DNA from: Oligoflexia bacterium
GTDB lineage: Bacteria > Bdellovibrionota > UBA1018
Assembly: GCA_025352185.1 (NCBI GenBank)
Contig: JANXTV010000369.1
Coordinates: 1-5,435 of the forward strand
DNA length: 5,435 nucleotides
Direction of reading: 5' to 3'
A program made the position numbers and the translations under genes. Shown here piece after piece: positions 1 through 5,145 of the stretch. How positions within the stretch are numbered: the first letter of the stretch is position 1; each line of letters opens with the position of its first letter. The notes under the pieces were generated by a model. That model did not search any database, had not been told where the DNA came from, and saw only the letters and a program-made list of their open reading frames with translations.

Positions 1-164
1 CCGATCTCGATTACGTCCTTACGGTTCTCGAGAAGCTCGGGAAGGCTTTCGGAATCCTCGGTAACCCGGAGCGTAAAGCCGCGATGGACGTCGTTGCCGC
101 CCAGCACTTTGGAAAACGCGGAGTTCAGCCGTCGACATCTCCTACTTCCTCGATGTTCGCTTAA
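1..164 (+). CDS. C-terminal end of a PLP-dependent alpha-oxoamine synthase family enzyme (serine palmitoyltransferase / KBL-like), partial
   Basis: Only the last ~53 codons are present, read from base 3 to the TAA at 162-164; the start lies outside the window. The visible peptide begins DLDYVLTVLEKLGKAFGIL. It resembles the last helix of alpha-oxoamine synthases; E. coli Kbl ends with a similar helix running into GKQLGV. That family condenses an amino acid with an acyl-CoA or acyl-ACP using pyridoxal phosphate, and includes serine palmitoyltransferase, 2-amino-3-ketobutyrate CoA ligase, BioF and HemA. The active-site lysine region is not in the window, so the subfamily cannot be read directly. 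After the helix there is a further ~33-residue tail ending in a Ser/Thr/Pro-rich stretch, longer than Kbl. The next gene, a YghO-like GNAT protein starting 16 bases downstream, favours serine palmitoyltransferase, the first step of sphingolipid synthesis. That choice is inference from context. Confidence 0.6.
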   Translation, partial: DLDYVLTVLEKLGKAFGILGNPERKAAMDVVAAQHFGKRGVQPSTSPTSSMFA

Positions 165-180
165 GGTGTAGTACCGAACC

Positions 181-1317
181 ATGATTCAAGTTCGCCGCGT
201 AGAGAAGAAGGAAGACTGGAAGCAGTTTATCGAACTCCCTTGGAGCATCTACGGGAAGGATCCTTTCTGGGTTCCACCGTTGCAGATCGCCGTAAAGGAT
301 TCGCTCGACGTTGATAAGAACCCATTTTTCAAACACGCCTATATGCTGCCGCTGCTCGCGTTTAATGGCACCCGTCTCGTCGGGCGCGCGATCGGAGTGA
401 TCGACGATGCCCATAATAAATTTCATTCCGAGCAGACGGTATTCTTCGGATTCTTCGAGTCGATCGATGATCAAGACGTAGCCGATGCCCTTCTCGGAGA
501 GATCGCGAAATGGGGAAAGAGCCGGAGTATGACTACCCTGAGGGGACCGGTGAATCCCTCGACGAACCATGAATGCGGCCTGCTCGTCGACGGTTTCCAA
601 GATTCACCGACCGTGATGACGACCTATAATCCCCCTTACTACGGGAAGCTGCTCGAAAAATGGGGGCTCACGAAGTCGAAAGACCTCCTGAGTTACAATA
701 TCGATTCACGCACGGGAAAGTTTTCGGACCGCCTCCTCGCTCACGCCGAAAAATTAAAGGAAGCCGGAAGCGTCACTTTTCGTCCCGTTCGGATGAACGA
801 GTATGAAAAAGAAGTCGATCGTATCCTCGAGATCTATAATGATGCGTGGGAAAAAAACTGGGGATTCGTACCGATGACTCCCGAAGAATTTCGACACATG
901 GCTAAGGATATGAAGATGATCCTCGATCCGGAACTTCTCCTGATCGCCGAAGTACGTGGCGAGCCGGCGGCGTTTGCCTTAGCGCTTCCCGACGTGAACC
1001 AGGTCTTTAAAAAAGTACCGAGTGGAAAACTACTTCCCGTCGGACTGTTTCAGCTCCTCTGGAACCTCAAGGGACCGGGGAAAAAGAAGACGATGAATCG
1101 CTGCCGGGTTCTTACACTCGGTATTAAGAAAAAATTCCAAACGATCGGGATCGGCCCCGTCCTTTACCTGGAGTACTTAAAACGCGGCCCCGCGAACGGA
1201 TATCCGGTGGGGGAAGCCAGCTGGATACTCGAGGATAATATTCCGATGAATAAAGCTCTGGAACACATGTGCGGCAAGCGTACAAAGGTTCACCGGATTT
1301 ACGATAAAACCCTCTAA
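181..1317 (+). CDS. YghO-like GNAT-fold N-acyltransferase, candidate bacterial ceramide synthase
   Basis: A 378-residue soluble protein with no signal peptide or membrane segment. The N-terminal half has the hallmarks of the large 'GNAT family' proteins related to E. coli YghO: YGKDPFWVPPL near residues 24-34, NPFF at 47-50, FFGFFE at 88-93, RGPVNPSTNHECGLLVDGF at 121-139 and YNPPYY at 149-154. The C-terminal half (about 205-378) looks like a GNAT acyl-CoA-binding fold, with a QxxGxG pyrophosphate loop (Q320, G323, G325) and a later EDNIPMNKALEHMCG segment resembling GNAT motif B. Proteins of this type have been linked to ceramide synthesis in Caulobacter, where one N-acylates the sphingoid amine; I recall this from the literature and could not check it here. 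The gene follows an alpha-oxoamine synthase end by 16 bases and is probably co-transcribed with it. A modest AAGGTG at 163-168 is the likely ribosome-binding site. The family is fairly sure; the ceramide synthase role is inference, and another N-acylation is possible. Confidence 0.8.
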   Translation: MIQVRRVEKKEDWKQFIELPWSIYGKDPFWVPPLQIAVKDSLDVDKNPFFKHAYMLPLLAFNGTRLVGRAIGVIDDAHNKFHSEQTVFFGFFESIDDQDVADALLGEIAKWGKSRSMTTLRGPVNPSTNHECGLLVDGFQDSPTVMTTYNPPYYGKLLEKWGLTKSKDLLSYNIDSRTGKFSDRLLAHAEKLKEAGSVTFRPVRMNEYEKEVDRILEIYNDAWEKNWGFVPMTPEEFRHMAKDMKMILDPELLLIAEVRGEPAAFALALPDVNQVFKKVPSGKLLPVGLFQLLWNLKGPGKKKTMNRCRVLTLGIKKKFQTIGIGPVLYLEYLKRGPANGYPVGEASWILEDNIPMNKALEHMCGKRTKVHRIYDKTL

Positions 1318-1321
1318 ATTC

Positions 1322-1342
1322 GGCGGAACCGCCCCTACGGGG
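1322..1342. repeat. GC-rich double palindrome after the acyltransferase gene
   Basis: Starting five bases after the stop codon, GGCGGAACCGCC (1322-1333; 5-bp arms around AA, or 4-bp arms around GAAC) overlaps CCCCTACGGGG (1332-1342; 4-bp arms, loop TAC). No T-tract follows, so this is not a convincing intrinsic terminator. The compact GC-rich palindrome style, read on the other strand as CCCCGTAGGGGCGG, resembles small dispersed intergenic repeats (REP-like). Only one copy is in the window, so that reading is a guess. Confidence 0.4.
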
Positions 1343-1361
1343 ACATCTGGTTCTTTGCTCT

Positions 1362-1383
1362 CAGTAAGCAGTATGCTTTACTG
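1362..1383 (+). other. Hairpin-forming inverted repeat just ahead of ruvC
   Basis: CAGTAAGCA (1362-1370) and TGCTTTACTG (1374-1383) are complementary apart from one bulged T, with loop GTA. The stem ends 11 bases before the ruvC ATG, and no strong Shine-Dalgarno is visible in the remaining gap. The structure could therefore affect ruvC translation or mark an RNA end. There is no T-tract, so it is not a classic terminator. The pairing is directly visible; any function is speculative. Confidence 0.35.
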
Positions 1384-1394
1384 GATGAAAGCCG

Positions 1395-2060
1395 ATGTCT
1401 GCCGAATCCGGGGCGTCTCGCCCCCGAATCATTAAGAAGTATAGAATTTTAGGGGTTGATCCGGGCTCACGGCTGACGGGTTACGGGATCGTCGACGTCA
1501 TTGGCACTGAAATTCGGCACGTTGCCCACGGGACTTTAAATATCGCTTCAACGACCGGGAAGGCGACCCTTCCTCTCGAAGACCGGCTCCTCCTCATTTA
1601 TCAGGGTCTCACCCAGGTCATCGAGACCTACCGTCCGGACACCCTTTCGATCGAAAAGGTATTTTTCGCTAAGAATCCAGTTTCGGCGTTGAAGCTCGGC
1701 CAAGCCCGGGGCGCCGCGATCCTCACCGCGAAAATATTAGGATTAAACGTCGTCGAATACGCGCCGACGGAAGTAAAATCGGCGATCGTTGGTCACGGAC
1801 GCGCCGATAAGGATCAGGTTGCCCGTGTGCTCGAGATGATGCTCGGAAAACAGGATTTTAAAACTTCGGACGCGTCCGATGGGCTTGCATTAGCGATGTG
1901 TCACGCGCGAATTCACGGATCTCATTCGGCTTTGGGGAGTGCTCACCAAAATACTTTGACTCAGTCTAGGACGAAGAAGAGGATGGGCCTCGCTGAAAGC
2001 TTAGGACTCACTTCAGAAAACGTGGGCAACCGTAAACGGATTGTACGGGAGAGGAATTAG
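1395..2060 (+). CDS. ruvC: Crossover junction endodeoxyribonuclease RuvC (Holliday junction resolvase)
   Basis: RuvC is the dimeric, Mg-dependent endonuclease that cuts symmetrically across Holliday junctions, working with RuvAB in recombinational repair. The RNase H-like core is clear: ILGVDPGS at 18-25 with first catalytic aspartate D22, IEKVFFAKN at 86-94 with E87, the invariant SALKLGQARG at 97-106, VKSAIVGHGRADKDQV at 127-142, and SDASDGLALA at 158-167 with D159 and D162. These four acids match E. coli D7, E66, D138 and D141. The length of 221 residues exceeds E. coli RuvC (173). About 14 extra residues precede the first strand, and a long basic tail follows the last core helix, rich in K/R (TKKR near 193-196, NRKRIVRER at 212-220). 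The ATG at 1395 is the only ordinary start close to the core, and its ribosome-binding site is weak. It is the first gene of ruvCAB; yebC, often found upstream of ruvC, is not here. Confidence 0.97.
   Translation: MSAESGASRPRIIKKYRILGVDPGSRLTGYGIVDVIGTEIRHVAHGTLNIASTTGKATLPLEDRLLLIYQGLTQVIETYRPDTLSIEKVFFAKNPVSALKLGQARGAAILTAKILGLNVVEYAPTEVKSAIVGHGRADKDQVARVLEMMLGKQDFKTSDASDGLALAMCHARIHGSHSALGSAHQNTLTQSRTKKRMGLAESLGLTSENVGNRKRIVRERN
2048..2055 (+). promoter_or_regulatory. Shine-Dalgarno of ruvA inside the end of ruvC
   Basis: GGAGAGGA lies within the last ruvC codons, seven bases before the GTG at 2063. It fixes GTG as the ruvA start, because the following residues (MIGYINGQI) match the conserved RuvA N-terminus. 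With only two bases between the ruvC stop and this GTG, translation of ruvA is probably coupled to that of ruvC. Confidence 0.8.
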
Positions 2061-2062
2061 AA

Positions 2063-2725
2063 GTGATTGGTTATATTAACGGACAGATTTTCGAAGTCCA
2101 CGAAGGTAAAGCCGTCGTACTCGCCTCGGGAGCCGGGGTTGGATATTCGGTCACTTTACCCTTGAGCTCGGCATACGCTTCACTACATGCCGGAACTCCG
2201 GTCACCCTCTGGATCCATACGCACGTGCGCGAGGATGCGCTCGACCTTTACGGTTTTCTCTCGCGTGAAGAAAAAGAAATTTTCCTCACATTACTCACGG
2301 TGAATGGAATTGGCCCGAAGGGCGCCATCGGTATCCTTTCAAAGGTAGAAATTCCAACGCTGGTCCGCGCTATTCTCGAGGGTGACCAGGTCGCGCTAAC
2401 GGAAATTCCCGGAATTGGAAAGAAGACGGCCGAACGGGTCGTCGTTGAATTAAAAGATTCGATGCGGAAAAAGGCCGAGAACGGACTCCTTCCGAATGAC
2501 TGGCTTATGGCGGCGGCGAGTGTCGGTGCTTTAGCGGCCAGTCCATCGGCGAAATCCGCGGCCTTCGCGATCCTTTCGTTTCGCGAAGCAAAAGATGCGC
2601 TCGTCGGACTGGGATACCGCGAATCGGAAGTTGTTTCTGTTTTAAAGAAAGTTCAGGAGTCGGCTCCGAAAGCGTCTCCTCGCACCGAAGATGTAGTTAA
2701 GCAGGCATTAAAGGAGCTTCGCTAA
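2063..2725 (+). CDS. ruvA: Holliday junction branch migration complex subunit RuvA
   Basis: RuvA tetramers hold the four-way junction flat and recruit two RuvB hexamer motors. All three domains are visible in 220 residues (E. coli has 203). The OB-fold occupies about 1-65 and begins MIGYINGQI; it includes GVGYSVTLP at 25-33 and the VREDAL loop, whose E57 and D58 correspond to the E. coli acidic pin (E55, D56). Domain II, about 66-140, has two helix-hairpin-helix motifs, NGIGPK at 81-86 and PGIGKKTAERVVVELK at 116-131, which grip the DNA backbone. A flexible Ala/Ser-rich linker covers about 141-168. The C-terminal RuvB-binding domain runs from about 170 to 220 and includes EAKDALVGLGY at 175-185. 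The start is GTG. The gene sits between ruvC (two-base gap) and ruvB (46-base gap), in an operon encoding the full resolvasome. Confidence 0.97.
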   Translation: MIGYINGQIFEVHEGKAVVLASGAGVGYSVTLPLSSAYASLHAGTPVTLWIHTHVREDALDLYGFLSREEKEIFLTLLTVNGIGPKGAIGILSKVEIPTLVRAILEGDQVALTEIPGIGKKTAERVVVELKDSMRKKAENGLLPNDWLMAAASVGALAASPSAKSAAFAILSFREAKDALVGLGYRESEVVSVLKKVQESAPKASPRTEDVVKQALKELR

Positions 2726-2742
2726 TCAGTTCCGTAGCGAAG
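2717..2742 (+). other. Perfect 8-bp inverted repeat across the ruvA stop codon
   Basis: CTTCGCTA (2717-2724) and TAGCGAAG (2735-2742) are exact reverse complements around a ten-base loop. The left arm holds the last ruvA codons and most of the stop. No T-tract follows, so the structure is not an ordinary terminator. It lies 15 bases before the ruvB Shine-Dalgarno. Loop bases TTCC (2730-2733) could also pair with GGAA just downstream (2748-2751), giving a possible small pseudoknot. It may tune ruvB translation or stabilise the upstream message; function is inferred. Confidence 0.45.
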
Positions 2743-2757
2743 TCAGTGGAATAGAAA

Positions 2758-2763
2758 AAGGAA
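2758..2763 (+). promoter_or_regulatory. Shine-Dalgarno of ruvB
   Basis: AAGGAA within an A-rich stretch lies eight bases before the ATG at 2772. This well-placed site supports the long form of RuvB, with its extra N-terminal residues; the next methionine is not until residue 70, inside the ATPase domain. Confidence 0.7.
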
Positions 2764-2771
2764 TCTGCTCG

Positions 2772-3899
2772 ATGAATGGAAAAGTGAACGCTGGCTCTCC
2801 GAATCCAGAATTGAATCCAGAGCTCGATACTGATCGTAATTCTGAAAGTGTCTTCGAGGAAGACCGCATCGTCGCCGCCCAGTCTCAGGCAGACGAGGAC
2901 GGAATCGTCTCGCTACGTCCGAGTTTACTCTCGGAATATGTCGGGCAGGTGAAAGTGAAAGAAAACCTTTCCCTGTTCATGGAAGCCGCACGAAACCGAA
3001 ACGATTCGCTCGATCACGTTTTACTCGCGGGGCCTCCGGGTCTCGGGAAAACGACGCTTGCCCACATTATTGCCCAGGAAATGGGTACCCAGCTCCACTC
3101 CATTACCGGTCCTAACATCGAGAAAAAAGGCGACCTCGCGGCAGTTCTGACGAACCTTCAGCCGGGAGATGTCCTATTTATCGATGAGATTCACCGCCTT
3201 CAGAAAACCATCGAAGAAGTGCTCTATAGCGCGATGGAAGATTATAAACTGGATTTGATCATCGGCCAGGGTCCGGCGGCGAAAACAATCCGAATCGATC
3301 TCCCTAAGTTTACCCTCGTGGGGGCGACGACACGGACCGGATTGCTCTCGAGCCCACTTCGGGATCGTTTCGGTGTGCAGCTTCGCCTAGATTTTTATCC
3401 GACGGAAGAGCTAGAGCAGATCGTGAATCGCTCGGCGTCGATCCTTGGGATTTCGGTGATCGAAAATGGAGCGAACGAAATTGCCAGGAGATCACGGGGA
3501 ACGCCGCGAATTGCGAATCGGCTCCTGAAACGAGTGCGCGACTTTGCCGATGTTCGTCGCGGAAAGAATCTGATCGACCGCGAAATTGCGAACGCGGCGC
3601 TCGCACTCTTTGAAGTCGATGATCGCGGTTTAGACTATATGGATCGTAAACTTCTCCTCTCGATCATCGAGAAGTTTGACGGGGGCCCGGTTGGAATCGA
3701 TACGCTTTCGAGCGCGCTCGGTGAAGAACGAGAAACGATCGAAGACGTTTACGAGCCCTACCTGATCCAAGAGGGATTTCTGCAAAGGACTCCGCGCGGG
3801 CGAATGGCGAGTCGGATTGCGTTTGAGCACCTGGGAAAGAGTTACCAAGAGAGTGTTCGGCAACTTCCGTTGATCGAAATCCCTAAGGGTCTAGGATAG
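2772..3899 (+). CDS. ruvB: Holliday junction branch migration ATPase RuvB
   Basis: RuvB is the hexameric AAA+ motor that pulls duplex DNA through the RuvA-bound Holliday junction. In 375 residues (E. coli 336) the visible landmarks are LRPSLLSEYVGQ at 48-59, Walker A GPPGLGKTT at 87-95 (K93), the FIDEIH Walker B at 136-141 (D138, E139), and the presensor hairpin region around 158-180 that contacts RuvA. They continue with sensor 1 GATTR at 184-188, SPLRDRF at 194-200 with arginine finger R199 (E. coli R174), and RRSRGTPRIANR at 239-250 with R242 matching E. coli R217. The C-terminal winged helix runs from DRKLLL (291) to QRTPRGRMAS (338-347). All key residues are intact. The extra length is a ~25-residue acidic, Asn/Pro/Glu-rich N-terminal extension with a tandem NPEL motif (NPELNPEL at 11-18), plus a short C-terminal tail. 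It ends the ruvCAB operon. Confidence 0.98.
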   Translation: MNGKVNAGSPNPELNPELDTDRNSESVFEEDRIVAAQSQADEDGIVSLRPSLLSEYVGQVKVKENLSLFMEAARNRNDSLDHVLLAGPPGLGKTTLAHIIAQEMGTQLHSITGPNIEKKGDLAAVLTNLQPGDVLFIDEIHRLQKTIEEVLYSAMEDYKLDLIIGQGPAAKTIRIDLPKFTLVGATTRTGLLSSPLRDRFGVQLRLDFYPTEELEQIVNRSASILGISVIENGANEIARRSRGTPRIANRLLKRVRDFADVRRGKNLIDREIANAALALFEVDDRGLDYMDRKLLLSIIEKFDGGPVGIDTLSSALGEERETIEDVYEPYLIQEGFLQRTPRGRMASRIAFEHLGKSYQESVRQLPLIEIPKGLG

Positions 3900-3936
3900 T
3901 TACTCGCGCTGCCCGAGCGTCGGCTGTTGCAAAAAC

Positions 3937-3965
3937 CACACACTTTTTATTCATCCCAGTGTGTG
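3937..3965. other. Perfect 8-bp inverted repeat (CACACACT/AGTGTGTG) downstream of ruvB
   Basis: CACACACT (3937-3944) and AGTGTGTG (3958-3965) are exact reverse complements around a 13-base loop, starting 37 bases after the ruvB stop. On the plus strand no T-run follows the stem, so its value as an intrinsic terminator for ruvCAB is weak. On the minus strand the stem is followed by GTTTTTG, terminator-like, but no nearby minus-strand gene needs it. It may be a protein-binding palindrome or an mRNA 3' end structure. Confidence 0.35.
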
Positions 3966-3977
3966 TGAAATCGCACA
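3962..3977. promoter_or_regulatory. CRP/FNR-like palindrome TGTG-N8-CACA
   Basis: The site reads TGTGTGAAATCGCACA. It matches the TGTGA-N6-TCACA half-site layout of CRP-family operators at eight of ten consensus positions and is followed by TTT as in the consensus. It overlaps the right arm of the CACACACT inverted repeat, and the local TG-rich sequence makes a chance match quite possible. It lies about 50 bases upstream of the proposed lpxC -35, so it could serve as an upstream activator site. Confidence 0.2.
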
Positions 3978-4028
3978 TTTCTTTGGAAATCCTCTATTCT
4001 TTAGAACTCTTAGTCTTGCTGCATTATT

Positions 4029-4057
4029 TTTACACAACACGTTAACTATTTGATAAA
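4029..4057 (+). promoter_or_regulatory. Candidate sigma70-type promoter for lpxC
   Basis: TTTACA (4029-4034, five of six to the -35 consensus) and GATAAA (4052-4057, four of six to the -10 consensus) are separated by exactly 17 bases in the most AT-rich part of the window. A start near 4064 would give a leader of about 105 bases. The -10 lies inside the short palindrome TGATAAATATCA (4051-4062), which could be an operator. Since lpxC stands 271 bases from ruvB, a promoter of its own is expected; the exact position is a best guess. Confidence 0.4.
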
Positions 4058-4071
4058 TATCAGTAATTATC

Positions 4072-4087
4072 GAAATTTCAGAAATTT
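4072..4087 (+). repeat. Short direct repeat GAAATTT in the lpxC leader
   Basis: GAAATTT occurs at 4072-4078 and again at 4081-4087, a nine-base period, and the first copy extends to the palindrome GAAATTTC. The copies lie just downstream of the proposed transcription start. They may be a tandem binding site, or simply chance in AT-rich sequence. Confidence 0.25.
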
Positions 4088-4170
4088 TAAGTTTTCGTCC
4101 TCGTTCGCCTAAAACCGGCACTGAACTTGCGATAGTAAGTAATGGTTAGAGAGAGCCAACAAGGAATAAT

Positions 4171-5088
4171 ATGAACTTTCAACGGACGATTCAAAAAGCA
4201 GTCACCCTCCGGGGAACCGGACTGCACCTAGGTAAGGATGCCTCGGTTACGCTGAAGCCCGCTGGTATTAACCAAGGCGTGCTCTTTCACCGCAGCGATT
4301 TAAAAGATTCACTACCGATCGAAGCAAACTACCGGAATGTCGTGAGCACCCAGATGGCGACCACGCTGGGAAAAGGAAACGTCACGGTTTCCACGATCGA
4401 ACATTTAATGGCCGCTCTTCACGGCTTCGGGATTGATAACTTACTCGTCGAAGTCCAGGGGCCGGAAGTTCCGATCCTCGATGGAAGTTCGGCACCCTTT
4501 TGCGCCGCTTTAAAAACTGCGGGAATTCAGAATCAAGGGGCTCCACGTACCGCACTGGCGATAAAACGCCGGGTCGAAGTGAAGCTGGCAGAAAAATGGG
4601 CCGTCGTAGAGCCGTCGAATCGACTCGAAATCCATGCTTCGATTGACTGGGATCATCCGTCGATCGGTTACCAGGAATTTCATTTTATCGATGGAAAAAC
4701 CGCGTTTGAAGAAATTGCTTCCGCTCGTACCTTTGGGTTCCTCCGCGATGTCGAAGCGCTAAAGAAGATGGGACTCGTTCTGGGCGGATCACTGGAAAAC
4801 GCCGTCGTTCTTGATAGCGCACTCGTACTGAACCCAGACGGCCTCCGTTACCCAGACGAATTTGTCCGCCATAAGACCCTCGATGCCCTCGGAGATTTTA
4901 AGCTCGCCGGCATTCAGATCCTCGGTTCCTTTAAACTTCACCGCGCCGGTCACGATCTTCATCGATCGATTCTGGCGGAGGTTTTCAAGGACCCCCAGAA
5001 CTATGAAATTGTGGACGCGGTTGAAGAACCGGCTACGATTAAAGCGGCCGTTTCTAAGCGCGCCGTCGCCGCGCGTTTCGCGGTATAA
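4171..5088 (+). CDS. lpxC: UDP-3-O-acyl-N-acetylglucosamine deacetylase LpxC
   Basis: LpxC is a cytoplasmic zinc amidase that removes acetyl from UDP-3-O-acyl-GlcNAc, the committed and usually rate-controlling step of lipid A synthesis. The 305-residue length equals that of E. coli LpxC. Visible signatures are LRGTGLHLG at 13-21, STIEHLMAALHG at 74-85 with general base E77 and zinc ligand H78, PILDGSSAPF at 101-110, SARTFGFL at 184-191 with T187, and FVRHKTLDALGD at 231-242 with zinc ligands H234 and D238 plus K235. HRAGHDLH at 257-264 supplies the catalytic H261 (E. coli H265). The Shine-Dalgarno AAGGA (4161-4165) lies five bases before the ATG. The C-terminus is Ala/Val-rich and nonpolar (ending RFAV), like the FtsH-recognised tail of E. 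coli LpxC, so proteolytic control is plausible. The gene appears monocistronic, with a candidate promoter upstream and a terminator-like hairpin downstream. Confidence 0.98.
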   Translation: MNFQRTIQKAVTLRGTGLHLGKDASVTLKPAGINQGVLFHRSDLKDSLPIEANYRNVVSTQMATTLGKGNVTVSTIEHLMAALHGFGIDNLLVEVQGPEVPILDGSSAPFCAALKTAGIQNQGAPRTALAIKRRVEVKLAEKWAVVEPSNRLEIHASIDWDHPSIGYQEFHFIDGKTAFEEIASARTFGFLRDVEALKKMGLVLGGSLENAVVLDSALVLNPDGLRYPDEFVRHKTLDALGDFKLAGIQILGSFKLHRAGHDLHRSILAEVFKDPQNYEIVDAVEEPATIKAAVSKRAVAARFAV

Positions 5089-5100
5089 AGTCGCCGTCTT

Positions 5101-5123
5101 GAGAGGTTGCCTTCTCGGTTTTT
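5101..5123 (+). terminator. Probable intrinsic terminator after lpxC
   Basis: GAGAGG (5101-5106), loop TTG, then CC-T-TCTC (5110-5116, one bulged T) form a six-pair stem, followed by GG and TTTTT (5119-5123). It begins 12 bases after the lpxC stop, in the convergent space before the minus-strand gene. Read on the minus strand the stem has no T-run after it, so it would act only for lpxC. The stem is short and imperfect. Confidence 0.45.
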
Positions 5124-5145
5124 GGTTCCCAAGCCGTGCTTCAAT

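Noticed and set aside
142..600. Minus-strand open frame of 152 codons
   Set aside because: It lies opposite the well-supported acyltransferase gene, shows no recognisable motif, and its composition is that of an antisense shadow.
1385..1435. Short 16-codon frame starting at ATG 1385, overlapping the ruvC start
   Set aside because: It could be a leader peptide, but nothing beyond the start codon supports it and its weak upstream context gives no ribosome-binding site.
3310..3863. Two minus-strand open frames (98 and 77 codons) inside ruvB
   Set aside because: Both are fully antisense to the conserved RuvB coding sequence. They are Arg/Ser-rich as expected for shadows and have no identifiable domain.
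3907..3924. GC-rich hairpin right after ruvB as a terminator
   Set aside because: The possible stem (GCC-C-GA / TCGGC) is five pairs with a bulge and is followed by an A-run rather than a T-run on the plus strand.
4110..4135. Flagellar sigma28-like promoter (TAAA ... CGATA) before lpxC
   Set aside because: The spacing is one base short, half of each element mismatches, and a housekeeping lipid A gene is an unlikely target.
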